Below are positions 25,499-38,539 of a stretch of 64,000 nt of DNA, one piece after another (the stretch's first letter is position 1; each line of letters begins with the position of its first letter). The notes under the pieces are model-generated. The model was not told where the DNA came from, ran no database searches, and saw only the letters and a list, made by a program, of their open reading frames with translations. A program made the position numbers and the translations under genes. The stretch lies in the NCBI GenBank assembly GCA_035236585.1, contig CP141132.1:48921880-48985879 (forward strand). The letters are read 5' to 3'. The stretch is from Warburgia ugandensis (lineage: Eukaryota > Streptophyta > Magnoliopsida > Canellales > Canellaceae).

Positions 25499-28005
25499 GT
25501 ATAGTGCTACTGGATGAGAATTCTCTGAGGTAGAATAAAGGACTTATCCTTATTGAATTTTGTGGGTATATTCACTGTAAACCCTCACGTGGCCTAACTT
25601 GTCCACTAGGAGTAACCTAAGGGTTTAAGAGCTTGCTGCATATGCTAAATGCATCTATGAGTACCTATGAAAATGGCAACCACATGTCTTTTCATGATTT
25701 AATGTATTCAACAGATTACCATTGTTCCACCCAATTTTAGTACGTAAATCAGTTAGCAAGTAGGGGACAACACGGCATCAATTTCCTACTCAATCCAATA
25801 AAACTTCACGTCAGTTTCTCTACCCATTTTAGCATACCAATGTCTAGTATTTCATTTCCAATTTCAACCCGCATCAATTAATACATCCACCAGTATGTTT
25901 CTTAAGAAATATAATCAATAAACCCTGCTTAACATCGTGAATTGTAGAGGTAAGTCCAGCTGGAATCTTCCCTTAAGTTTTTGCCATGTTGTACAGTGCA
26001 CAAAGTTGCTTGTGAATTCATAAGCTTTCAAGCATAATTAACATGATTTCCACTGATAGAACTTTATAGATTTACCATCCTACATTACTATTGTACCAAC
26101 CCCAATAGCATGCATGATGGATTTCTAGTAAGAAATTTAAGTCATTTAAACACTAAATCAATCCATTATCATCATGTAAAAACATTCTTTAAAAATACTA
26201 CTACAATCCTAGATTTTTAAGGCTAAACCTAGGAATGTATTAAGTGATTTTCTAAATTCCCTTACCTCTTAAGGATCTATTTAGATTTCTAAGCATCAAT
26301 TTTGGTTTTTTAGCTCAAAGGGTTGATGTTCTAGCAGGCAAAATAGCAAAGCTTCTCCCTTCCAAAAGCCTCCCTCTTTGCTTGCCTTTCCCTTGCTTCC
26401 TTCCACTCCCTTCCCCACTCTAATGCATCAATTTTCCTTAGGTTTCTCCATGGTTTTTCCCATGTTTTATCATGTTTTGATGGAGTTTTATTTGTAGGTT
26501 TGTCCTAGATATTAGAAAATGAAAGTTGACATGATGATTGCCATTTTAATAGTAAATTACCTCGCTTTTGGGCCAGCTACATGTCATGCATGTAACCAGA
26601 TGTCCCCTCAATCATTTTAGATTTTTCGTTTGGTTTGCATGTATGCCAGCTAGCCATCATTCATGGTCCTTCCAAGAACTCCCCACGCAACTAAGATTTA
26701 CAATGCAAGCCCGTTACAAGCCACCCTCATACAACTAGCAAGTAGAGTGCTAATGGATGAGAATTCTCTGAGGTAGAATAAAGGACTTATCCTTATTGAA
26801 TTTTGTGGGTGTATTCATTGCAAACCCTTATGTTGCCTAACTTGTCCACTAAGAGTAACCTAAGGGTTTAAGGGCTTGTTGCATATGTTAAATGTAACTG
26901 TGAGTATCTATCAAAATGGCAACCACTTATGTTTTCATGATTTAATGTATTCAATAGATTTCCATTGTTGCACCCAATTTTAGCATGTAAATTAGTTGGT
27001 AAGTAGGGGAGAACATGGCATCAATTTCCTACTCAATTGGGCACAAATTTGCTTTAGTTTCTCTACACATTTTAACCTACCAATCTCTAGCATTTCACTA
27101 CCAATTTCAACCCACATCAAGTAAAGACATCCTCTGGTCTGTTTCCTAATAAATATAATTAATAAACCCTACTTAACATCGTGGATTGTACAGGTAAGTC
27201 CAACTAGTTCTTCCCTTGTGTTTCTGCCATGTTGATTGGTTCACAGAGTTGTTTGTGATTTCACAAGCTTTCATGAATGACTAACATGCATTCCACTAAT
27301 AGAATTTTATAGATTTACCATACTACATTACTATTATAAAAAAACCCAATAGCATGCATAATGGATTTCTAATAGGATATTTAACTTATACAACACATTG
27401 TATCATGCATTTAAAAAGTAAATCAATCCATTACCATCATGTAAAAACATTCTTAAAACCACTACTACATTCCTATATTTTTAAGGCTAACCCTAGGAAT
27501 GTATTCAATGATTTTCTAAATTCTCTAGCCTCACAAGGATTTCTTTAAATTTCTAGGCTTCAAGTTTGGTTTTTTTGCTCCAAGTGTTGAAGTTCTAGTA
27601 GGCAAAATAGTTGAGCTTCTCCCTTCCAAAAGCCTCACTCTTCGCTTGCCTTTCCCTTGCATCCTTCCACTCACTTCCCCACTCTAATGCATCAATTTTC
27701 CTTTGGTTTATCCATGGTTTTGCCCATGTTTTATCAAGTTTTAATGGTGTTTTATTTGTAGGTTTGTCCTAGACATTAAAAAATGAAAGATGACATGATG
27801 GTTGCCATTTTAATAGTAAATCACCTCGCTTTTGGGCCCGCTACATGTCATACATGTAACTATCTGTCCCCTCAATCATTGCAAATTTTTTATTTGGTTT
27901 GCATGCGTACTAGCTAACCATCATCTATGGTCCTTCCAAGACACTATGCAACTAAGATTTACAATGCATTTCCTTTCCAAGCCACCCTTCATGCAACCAA
28001 TAATT
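25499..28005 (+). repeat. Tandem pair of about 1.25-kb repeats (copies D2 and D3)
   Basis: Unit one (about 25499-26744) and unit two (about 26745-28005) are clearly alike end to end. Both open with GGATGAGAATTCTCTGAGG and share AGAGTAACCTAAGGGTTTA-type text, the GTAAGTCCA phrase, CCTTCCAAAAGCCTC and a shared end around AAGCCACCCT. A third partial copy lies at about 16540-17095. No long open frame is kept between units. They could be LTRs of an uncharacterised element or a short tandem array. I see no clear TG...CA ends or TSD. Confidence 0.85.
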
Positions 28006-29277
28006 ACAACTCTATCTTAGGTCATTGTGTTATTTAAACTTCTCCCTCATAGTTATTTATGTCTTTTCCCTTTTGTTCATTATAAAACTTAGGACAATAG
28101 GGTATTCTTTATCCTTCTCCCTTTAATTCATTATATAAGTTTAATACTACAAATTATACTTTATAGGAAATAACCTATCCCTTCAACATCTACCTTTAAT
28201 CCTTCTACACTTAGGTCTTCCTCTAATTAACAATTACATCCCTAGGACACTCCCACTCCCCTGAGGCACCATAACCATGCTCCTACATTCGTAATTATTC
28301 TCTTTATTACACTTAGTCCTTAGTATACTTGAAGGAAAAGAGAAAAAGTAGTAAGTTGAAGTGAAAAGGGAGGGAATAGAAAAAATACCCCATTTTTTGT
28401 ATATTATGTTTATATTATATGGGATTCACATAACTATTCATATTCCAGTTCAGGATTGTCATGGAAATCATTGTATGCATCTCAAAACGTTGGAGCAGTT
28501 GTACTATTTACAACACTTCCTATAGTGGCTTCATAATCATATACACATTCTACTCTTATTGAGAGCTCATGAGGAAGTCCCTCTCCATGTCATATCCAAT
28601 GACGATAGCTGTCATCAACTCCATTAAAGCACAAATATTCTCGAAACTCACCTATAGCAACCTTTTTCATGTTTCCACATCTTGAGCATGAACATCACAA
28701 GAGATTACAATAACCACCAGCCCTAAGTGTGAACTCTATGGCCTTTTATATTCCATCTTCATATTCTGTTGATGATCTTTTCATGGTCATCCAAGCATAT
28801 TTTCCCATTTTATCAAAAAATTGAAGTTTAGATTGTATGAAGACTCTCTAGACATGAAAAGATTAGTAACATTGGGTTAGGCATCTAACTAAACACTTGG
28901 TGTGCACAAAAATGTATATATAGTTGGAAAAAACAAATATATTAAAGGAATAGATTTTCCAACTCTAGGATTAGGACAAGAAAGATTGATGCAAAAACAA
29001 GATTGATCCAGACACATGAATGATGCACACATTGATCCATGCACATAAATGATCCACACATAGGAATGGAAAACTTTAGGAAAGAAATTATATACCCAGC
29101 CAAATAAATTAAAGATATGACAAAAGTAATAGATAATACACACCCACTCTATATTAGCCGAGAACGTATAAGTTTGGGACAAAACATACATAAATCCAAC
29201 TAAATCTTAGAGTTTTATTCAAAGCTAGCAAGAGTAAAAAATTATAGGTTGAACTTCATGATGTTTGAAAATAATTA
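28006..29277. other. Non-coding sequence, nothing recognised
   Basis: AT-rich sequence with scattered short frames. A 100-codon minus-strand frame at 28889-29191 is rich in F, Y, C and I and resembles no family I know. Its lack of homologous copies or a clear coding signature keeps it unassigned. Confidence 0.4.
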
Positions 29278-29885
29278 GTGGAGCTCGTATGTCTCCTTTA
29301 TTCTTATAAATTGGTACAATAAAGCTTTTCCTCAATTCATCCGGCATTTTCTTTAATTTTATAATCTTGTTAAACAACTTCATCAACCAAACTACTCAAG
29401 TATCTCCTGTATGCTTCCGAACCTCTATTGGTATACCATTAGGCCTCATGGCCTTTCTTGATTTCATCTTTTTCAAGGCCTCTTTCACTTTAGGTATTCT
29501 AAGCCTACATTCATATCTATAATGTCCAATGTTACTTAGGTTTACAGTATTTTCAATCCATATATTCTCAGAGCCATTGTCATTTAATAATTTTTTAAAG
29601 TAAGTTCCCACCTTTGTTTGGTATCATCATCTTTGACTAGTACCCCTTGATCATCACTTCTAATGCACCTAACATGAACTAAGTCCTTGTACTTCTGTTC
29701 TCTTCTTTTTGCAAGTTTAAACACATCTTTCTCACCTTCCCTTGATCCTAGTCTACTATAGAGGTCATCATATGCCTCAAGTTTAACCTCACTTACTATT
29801 CTCTTAGCAACCTTTTTAACATTCTTATATTGTTCATAATTTTCATTATTTCTAGTCTTCTGCCATGCTTTAGAACAAACTCAAT
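29278..29885 (-). pseudogene. RTE-clade LINE reverse-transcriptase fragment
   Basis: Minus-strand coding remnant of a non-LTR retrotransposon. Read downward from 29885 it shows WQKTRNNENYEQYK, AYDDLYSRLGSREGEKD, KLAKRREQKYKDL and VKDDDTKQRWE. After a frameshift near 29600 come VKEALKKMKSRKA, PNGIPIEV and KKMPDELRKS...PIYKNKGDI. This order is that of the linker and early fingers/palm of plant RTE-type LINE ORF2, before the catalytic YxDD. The endonuclease upstream and the rest of the reverse transcriptase are absent, and at least one frameshift breaks it. It is a dead fragment. No poly(A) or TSD was located. Confidence 0.87.
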
Positions 29886-32141
29886 TTTCTATAAATAAGT
29901 ATGAACTAAAAACTCCAAATAACTTCATTGAATCACGTTAAAATCCATCTAGTAAGCAAATATATGTAATCCAAATCTGAAATTTGTATTCTATTACAAT
30001 GAATGCTCCTTATTCTTGATCAACCCAAAAGTACGTGCTAAACCTTTTTCAATATTCAACATCAATCCTACATAAGCATGCATTAAGATCAATGGAAAAT
30101 CCACTAGAAAGAAAAGGTAAAGCTCTAGCAATGCTATGCAAAGCAAGAAGGATATCAATGGAACCAAGGGAAAAACTAATGCCAATGAAAAACAAGGAAA
30201 ATAATAGATTCAAAGTTACTCTTCCTTGGCTGTCGCTTCAAGAGAAAAACAACCTTAGATCTTAATTAGCAAGCAAAAGGGAGCTAAGGAAATTGAAAAA
30301 CATTCAACTAAGCAACAATGAAAGTTTAAAAATAAGAAAGAGAAGAAGATAAAAAAGGAACCTACTAGCGTTTAAAGGAAGAAAAAAAGAACCAAGGTCT
30401 AGGCATGGAGTAGACATGGTGAAGAGCAGCCCCCTTGAAGAACATGTTGAATGCTAAAGAAGAAAGGAAAAAAGTGATGAAGGAAAAGGACACCACCTCC
30501 CTTGGAGTAGATGTTCTTATCTTCTCTCTCTTTGAATCTTTTTTTGCTCTTTTACAATCTATCTCCTATGTTTTCTAACATGACCTAAGGTAAAGGTAGG
30601 GTGGGATTGAAAAAGAAAAGGATTTGGATGGCTAGGATTAGGTTATGAAGGGCTGCCTATGGTTAAGCAGACAATCAAGTGGAACAATACGAAAGGCATT
30701 AAGGTGGGAGATGCCTCTTTTTTAGGAGGCGGCATCTACCCCTTGTAAAAATCATTGGAGGCCCTTGAAATTATCAAGTTGGCAAGATATGGATAGGTAA
30801 GAGAGAGTGAGAATGAGGTGGAGAGTAAAAAAATGGAAATTAGTTGTACTAGAGAGAAATAAGGAGGGTGGTGGAGTGGAAAGCAATGATTGGTTGGGAT
30901 TGGTTGGATGGCAGGAATGGAAGTTTAGGAAGGTGGGGGAGTCTTAGAAACACAAGACTCTTGAATGGAAAGTGAAATTCATAGTGTCATTTATTGGTGA
31001 GGTGGAAAGTGAGAAAAAAGTAGAAAAACAATAAAATTTGAGGGGTATCTTCCTATTGGTCCACATGCTACCTTATCCTAATGGGTTTTTCCTTAATTAT
31101 CTTCAAAATATTCCCATAAATCCTAAGGATAATTCTATGAATTCTTCTCCAATCATGGCCTTCCATGTATCTTGGCTCATGTAGATTGATGGCTAACTTT
31201 GAGAGCTTTATTGGCTTGGCTTCATGGCTGGCTTAGATGGCTTTCTTGGCTTAGCTTCATGGCTCAAATTGTTGGATTGAATATGGCTAAGTGGCTTAAG
31301 TGAAGTCCCTGCAAAGATGGTGGACTTTGCATGGCATGTGCATGGGCTCACTTTGGCCACCTTTGACTATTTCTATTCCATCTTCAAGTGATCTTAAGAT
31401 GATCTAAACCCTTGATCTCACTTTGAAGCGATGACTTTGAAGATTTGAGACAATATTTCTATCTTGATCGTTAATTTTGATCTCGATTGATCTCAGCCAT
31501 TGTATCGTCTTACTTCCTACAAAAAGTAAAAATCTATAATTAAATCCTAAAAAATATGATCAATTTTATACTTACCTTGAGTTAGCCTCTGAACCTATGA
31601 AATATCAAATTTTTGGTCTTTTAGGTTAGAAATGCATGTGTTACAAATTTTGGCCAAAAATCCTAATTTATCCCTATAAGTTATAATACACTGGTAACTA
31701 ATTGGGTGAATTTTTATGCAAAATTAGACACTTATAAGACCTCTCTCACTTGCAATACTACTTTGATTCATGCACTTGTGATTAAAGCTACACCTTAATC
31801 CCTAGATGAACTAATTTAACAAGCAAACAAATCTACTTCTAATAAGCATCAAAAGCATAGCAACATTAACATGAAAATAAACATGAACATAAACTAAAGA
31901 AAAATAAATAAGTACAATTTCTGATTAAAATTAATAAAATTCAAGAAAATTTATGGAGTAGAACGTCATCACTTAGTGCTCCTTCATGTCACTCCAAAGA
32001 ATTCCTCGGTCAACTTCTCTATCTTGCACCCTACCACCAAACATTGCATCACCCAAATAATACTCTTGATACTCAGCAAGAGCTTAGGGTGTTTCCCAAT
32101 AGACACAACCCCATAATGGCATGAATTTTTGGATCCAGAAC
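29886..32141. other. Non-coding, repeat-like sequence
   Basis: No protein is recognised. Around 31180-31290 the phrase TTGGCTT/ATGGCT recurs several times as a loose local repeat. The minus strand from 31653 begins TGTAACACATG, which resembles an LTR start, but no end or TSD was found, so no element is claimed. Short open frames near 30035-30265 overlap on both strands and are not supported. Confidence 0.35.
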
Positions 32142-32593
32142 ACTAAGAGAAAAATTTATAAAAATATAATAAAATGGAAAAAGATTAAGGCATGATAATG
32201 AAACTAAAATTTGGTGTGAAAATGGATGAATGGAAAAAAGGGTTAGAGATGGAACTTTTTATGAAATTTTTTGGACATATTTCTTGTGGGGTGGGTAGCT
32301 TAAGTAATTAAATTTAGAGTGAAATGATAATTAAAAAAATAAAAAAGTGGAGAAAGGTGAAGACTAAGAGAAAAATTTATAAAAATATAATAAAATGGAA
32401 AAAGATTAAGGCATGATAATGAAACTAAAATTTGGTGTGAAAATGGATGAATGGTAAAAAGGGTTAGAGATGGAACTTTTTATGAAATTTTGTGGAGATA
32501 TTTCTTATGGGGTGGGTAGCATAAGTAATTAAATTTAGAGTGAAATGATAATTGTAAAGAATTAAAAATCAAAAAGTGGAGAAAGGTTAGAAA
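32142..32593 (+). repeat. 221-bp direct tandem repeat, two copies
   Basis: The sequence starting ACTAAGAGAAAAATTTATA at 32142 starts again at 32363 and is nearly identical for over 200 bp. The second copy has a small insertion near 32550. High similarity means a recent duplication. It lies next to repeat R1. Confidence 0.95.
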
Positions 32594-32639
32594 ATCAAGT
32601 AGAAAAGATATACAAAAAGGTATGAAATTGACACATGAA

Positions 32640-33880
32640 TGCAAGGGTTATGGAATGAGTTGTAGGTGGATATTTTGGCTATTCATAGAGGATTATATAG
32701 AATGTTAAGGGTGTAAATTTGTGGATGATATGAGGTGATAAAATATGAAATCAAAGAAATATGATGGAGGAAAAATAACAAGCCTGTCTTACCTCTTTTC
32801 TTGTTCTTGGGTGTTCCTCGCTTTAGGATGTTCTCCCCTTGTGTTTGATCACTCTGTGTGGCCTTCTAAGATTAAGAAATCCTCATAGTTCCCCCCTTTT
32901 TCTTCCTCTCTTCAAGGCTGTGGAACAAGGGAATGGATAGAGTAGAGAATGGAATGAATAATCCCTTATATTTAGAGTTTTGGAGTGGAAGCCTTAGGGA
33001 ATGGAGGGTAGAGATCATATGGGTTAAAGGAAGGATAGATTATGGGAATTTAAGAAATTAAAAGAGGTTAAAAAGAGGGGAGAAGGCATAGAATCCATAA
33101 GGATATGGATTTAGGTGAGAAGGAAGGGGATAGGGTGGAAGGAAAAATGCGAAAATAGAAAGGAGGATAGTCTAAGGGAGGAAAGAGGACATGAAGGAAG
33201 GGAGGAAATTTAGGAAAATAAATGGAAATGAAAAGAAAACGAGGTGGGAGGCATGGAATGTCTTTTTGGTTGTATTGGAGTTCAAAAATTGAGATGAATG
33301 CAAACCATTGGATTGAACTGAGTGGTAGAGATATTTCCTACTTAGGGTTTTGATTTGACTTTTCAACAAGGTCAAGATGGCTAGGATTTCACCTTTATTT
33401 GGTTTTTCTCTCCTCAGTTATCATATTTCAACCCTAGGATGGGTGGTTGAGATCTCCTTGAAGTCTCCCATCAATAGGATATAGATTAAAGCTTCTTTTC
33501 TTCTCATCCATCGAATCAGCATGCCCTAAATTGCATGGCAAGGATTTCCTCCTATATTTTATCTGAATTGATTTTCCTACTATATTTTATCCTTATCCCA
33601 CCATTTTTATCTTCAACCCATCACATTTAAGAGGAAAACACATTTTCTCCTTGAAAAATTGTGGGCAACTCACCAAAATTTATCCACCAATTATGGATCA
33701 ATCTTCTGTCTCTTGCATGGCTTCTTCCCATTGATCAATCCTAAATCAAATAGCTTCTCATTATTAATTTAATATGGTCTTATATGTGAAATAATCTCAG
33801 TCACTCTTTCTTGAAATTCCTAGGTGAATACTAACTTTAGAATTCTTGGCTTTTGTCTCTATGCTCCCTCCTCTTTTTTT
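32640..33880 (-). repeat. Dispersed repeat R1 (inverted copy of R2)
   Basis: The reverse complement of this segment follows 53650-54780. Shared landmarks include TAAATATAAGGGATTAT, GAATGCAAACCATTGGAT and TTTCTTACCTC-type text. In the sense direction (minus) the order is an AT-rich part, a purine-rich leader, a TAAATATAAGGG box, and a donor-like GAG/GTAAGA at 32793/32792. This mirrors the order in the LTRs. It is probably part of another LTR family, but ends were not found. Open frames here are low-complexity. Confidence 0.75.
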
Positions 33881-34569
33881 TTCATAGATGTGGAATGATC
33901 TCAACCACTTTTACTTGTGCTATGGATTGTTTAAGGGCATGATTTGTAGCAATTCCTCAATGGCTTAGCCTCTAATAGTATATATATTTGTGTGTTGATA
34001 CACATCCCAAAATGATGTAATAACAATACATTGAGAATGAGGATTTGATAGCACATGTATTGACTTTAAAGAGCGGCTTAGTGGAACTACTAAGTCAAGA
34101 ATAGTAACCCTTGATATGTACTTGAAACTTCCATGAATTATAATTCCATGGACACCTATTTTAGCATCTTCATTTTTTCCAATTTTTTATGCATATGGTT
34201 GATGATACACCCATGAGTGTGGTGGGAACTCTTTACTTGCATGCTTTATTTTCACTTAGTTTCGTGATTTCTTTGTGCATGATTTGGAGGTTGCATCTTG
34301 GCTTAGTATGGAAAGAACAAGTAGTAAGTCCCTTGGAAGACACTATACTCAGAGGATTAGGTTGACCTTGGTCCTTTAATTTAGCACTAGCTAGATAGAA
34401 GCTATTCGATGGAACTTATTGCATGGTGGTGTTTCATGTGGCACATTCTAGGAACACTTGGTAAACCCTTTGAGGGCCAGTGGAGTAATCCATGAGGTAA
34501 ACACATCAACATAGCAATGGTGGTTACCCATGGGTAATTGTACATGAACTACAAGCATAGTTGTACATG
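33881..34569. other. Non-coding spacer left of element D
   Basis: No recognised gene. At the right edge a 13-bp phrase (TTGTACATGAACT) occurs at 34538-34550 and again at 34560-34572. The second copy runs directly into truncated LTR sequence, marking a repair junction. Confidence 0.5.
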
Positions 34570-36889
34570 AACTCAAGCTCGCCATACAATAAAACTCTCA
34601 ACAAAGAAAAATACATATTTTCAAGGGAATACCTTGAAGATTATTCTCTTCCAGTCTTCTATCATCTTCAGCTCCTAACTCTCCTTCCCTGTATCTGAGA
34701 TATTGCAACATTTACCATATCTCAACAAGTAATGCTTTGTAGGGGATTCAAGAAGCATAATAATTGACAATGTAAATCCAATACTTCATAATCCCATTAT
34801 CCCTCAAAATATTCATGTCTCTACTCTTTACTTTGTAATTTACGTATATCTATATACATACATACTCCTCATGAGTAACCCAGTTAAATTTATGAAAGTA
34901 GTCACATATCATTCCCAACTAAGCTGATCAATTCTCTCCATTATGAGAATTTAGTATTACAGCTAATCTTATACTGGGAATTTCCCTTCTTGGGAAAATA
35001 TTGGTAATATACAATTACCTAGCATTTTATTGCGCTACAACATAAGGCATTTCACTATGCCTATTCTCATACGCATCATAGTGCAAAATAATAAAAAAGG
35101 TTGCTATCCTGCAATCTAATCCGTCCTAGCGTGCTCAGATAACTGCCCTGTTTACCACTAATACCATGGTGAAAAATATTATATCACTGCCCGTATGGGA
35201 GGGCAAGACTTTCACAGTGGTAGCCTTCTCATAATTGCCACCACCTTACTTTTAGCCTCTCTTTGGGCAAGGTATCATCATATCATCAAATTTCAAGGAG
35301 CGGGTGGCCAACCCCTCATAACTCCTCTAGTAATAGCATTCCCCTAAGCTTATGCCTATTAAAACAAACTCACAAGCCTCCAAGCTTGTATGTAAAATAG
35401 ATTCCATATATATCAGACCATATGTCTGTTTACTTAGGACTGAAATATTTTCTAGTTCCCTATTCACTTATAGTTTAGTCCTTAACCATCTTATATGTGT
35501 TTGGTTGGATCTTAAGGTTTTCAAGAAATTTAATACAAGTGTTAACATTACTCTTGTCAACATAAGATCATGAGTTCAATCATGTATATCTCATGTAAAT
35601 GCATTCATCAAATCCTCCTACCTTTAAGGATTGATCTCTTTTCCCCAATCTTCTATGATCCTGATTGATGTATGTAATCTGTACATCCATACATATTGTC
35701 AATATATAAATTTTGAACAATCCTATTGATCACTAGATCTAATGTTTAGAATGATCTTTAGATCATTCATATCTAAGTATTTTTCAATCTCTAAGTCTTT
35801 GTGTGTTCATCTCCTTGATCTTGATCTTTCATAGATCCCATGATTTATAACCTACACATGTTGATAAAGATCAGGGTCCTAGATCTTCTATCATCTAGAT
35901 CTTCTTTGATCTAAGTTCAGTGATTGGATCATCCCTAAGGAGGATGATCTTAGTTTTCTTCCTTGAATCATCTTTGATCAAGGGTTTGGATTATCTAATC
36001 TAATGAACTATAACAAGCATACTAATAAACATGCATACTAAGTGCAATATAATATTTTATTTCTTATTGTTCTTGATCATCCAAGATCTAATGAATCTTA
36101 TTTGATCATCCTTATCTTACTTACTGTTTTTATTAGGGTTAGGTAATTTATTAACCTTTTATGCTCTTATTATTATTATTATTCAACCTATTAATGTGCT
36201 GGTTGAAGGTAACTTATTCAAGCCTAAATCTAGACTACTCCTCTTATTTCCAATTGGCTAAGGCTTACTTGCTGAATGGGTGAACACAAAGTGGTTACTT
36301 CAATCCTTATGTAAGGAGGCGTTTAAACCTCACAAACTCCTTAACCACTATGTTCATCATTCACTTGAATGACCATAGCTCAACCTTTCATAAGGTTCCT
36401 ATAAGCATGTTTACCCTAAGTACTCTTTCTAATGGATTTTAATTAAGTCCATGAATATTTATAATGTCATTCATGGGGTTTATTATTCTTCTCCTAGTTT
36501 TGGCCAAGGATTTGATAACCCTTATATTGTCCTACTAACTATAGCCCTCACTAATTAAGTCCAAAGTACTCCATTCTTATTTGTCTCATGAAACTCTACT
36601 TTCTCATTAGATTACATTTTTTATGTTTTATACTCTTTATCCCATAACAAGTAGATCTACTAATAACATTTAACCATAAATGAATTATAAATTCAAAGTA
36701 TAAAACTACATAATTTAACACTTAATGATAATGAGGCAAGGTACTTAAAATTACTATAACATGATTTCAAACTAATATACCTTAATAACTCAATTTAAAC
36801 TAACATGGACTTAAGGTTTAATCTCATACTATAGTATAAACTTATATGAAATTCTAGCGTGGTCCTAAGTTAGAATGGCATGAAATCCT

Positions 36890-37656
36890 TTGCCTCAATA
36901 ATTTTGGAGAAAAATACTTGCTTAACTCCTTACTCATATTTATTTCAAACTATTCTCATTTACAAATTTTGAACTTTCTCACCTATCTTCTTAAATTTCT
37001 TTCAAGCCATATCCTCTCTATTTTGATGATTAATTTCATTTAACTAATTGCCATAATACTATACATGTAGCAATTCTAATTCCTACATTTATATTTCTTT
37101 ATATATTTAATGTTAACTTTGAATTTTACACTACTTCTAGTGTTTTCATCTTTAACACCTATTTCTCATAAATCTCCATTTCACCTTTTCCATAAGGTTG
37201 GAATTTTTTATTTTTTTTCCATCTTATTTTCCAATTTATCACTCTTTTTTTCTCTTTATCTCCATTTCTTCACTTAGTAATGGTTATATACATACTTCAC
37301 TTAATAATGGTTATATAGCTAGTAGTATTAACGTACTTTGTATGTTTACTCAGGACTTTAGGTTAGACCTAAACATCATACCTTGCATCTATTATAACGT
37401 TTTCCCTAAGGATTTCTATATCTTATTATTCCCTCTATTGGAATTCTTATTTGCTAAGTAGTATTTCTAGTCCTTTCACCAAGTAATATCTACTTATACT
37501 GTACTATTCCTTCATTACACTAACTCTTTCTATACTCATTCTCAACTAATGAGTTTAACTCTTTCTATACTCATCCTTCACTAATGAGTTACTCTTTCTT
37601 CACAATTGAGTCTACTCTTTCCATATTCCTCAACTAATGAGTTTAACTCTTTCCTC
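36890..37656 (-). repeat. Interior segment of element D captured within its own LTR
   Basis: Nearly identical to 42601-43370. Both contain GGAGAAAAATACTTGCTTAA, ACTTTAGGTTAGACCTAAAC and the ACTAATGAGTT repeat. It is flanked by direct copies of a 170-bp LTR segment (36721-36889 and 37657-37826). The right junction shows a shared CACT. The left junction has about 10 unmatched bases. Confidence 0.93.
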
Positions 37657-38539
37657 ACTTAATGATAATGAAACAAGGTACTTAAAATTACTATAACATG
37701 ATTTCCAACTAATATACCTTAATAACTCAATTTAAACTAACATGGACTTAAGGTATAATCTCATACTATAGTATAAACTTATATGAAATTCTAGCATTGT
37801 CCTAAGTTAGAATGGCATGAAATCATACTAAAGTGCCCCTAAGATAATTAAATCTAGTACCCTCTGATAACAATGAAATCATATATCATGTTAAACTCTA
37901 AATGTTATACTAGCATGCTTTATAACATAATCATATTTAAAATGCTATTATATAAAATGAAACTAATTACATTAACATTTTTAGAAACCTTTACTTATGA
38001 TCCAACCATTTGATCTTAGATCTTTTCCTTTGATTAAGGATATTAGTTATATTTAGAGGATTTTCTTTATTAAAGTCCAAAGATCATATTGATCCATTTT
38101 TGTCATAATCCATCCATGATTTCTTGGATTTCATTATATCCACATTTATTTTATCCATCCCAAGGATCTGATCACACTTGATCTCATTGATCAAGTGGGT
38201 CCCTTTCTATTTTTATGGTTTTTCTACCATAATGGGTAGATCCCTTAATATATCTTATATATGTCCAAATAAACCATTGATATCACTTTATTTCAATAGT
38301 ATATCATTAGTAAAACATATTTTCAAGATCTGATCATCTTAGATCTTGAAGATTTAGGTAATTGGAAACTTGTTTCTTTAATACAGAAAGTTTTACTAAA
38401 TATTATGTCCATTTTATCATTTCATTGGAAAATAGAGGTTTCAAGCTTTCCATAGCTTCTTTCCGATCTCAATTTGGAGTTCAGATGGCTCCGAAATTTG
38501 ATTTGGACGTTCATAGTCCTTTTTAGGGCTTAGATTTGT

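Noticed and set aside
28889..29191. 100-codon minus-strand frame just downstream of the LINE fragment
   Set aside because: Rich in C, F, Y and W but without any recognisable motif, and not part of the LINE reading frame. Not called as a gene.
31517..31575. Minus-strand AAG/GTAAGTAT ... TTTTTGTAG/G, resembling a tiny intron
   Set aside because: At 59 bp it is at or below the usual plant intron minimum, and no coding sequence adjoins it.
31630..31653. Minus-strand TGTAACACATG, resembling an LTR start
   Set aside because: No matching LTR end, target-site duplication or second copy was found.
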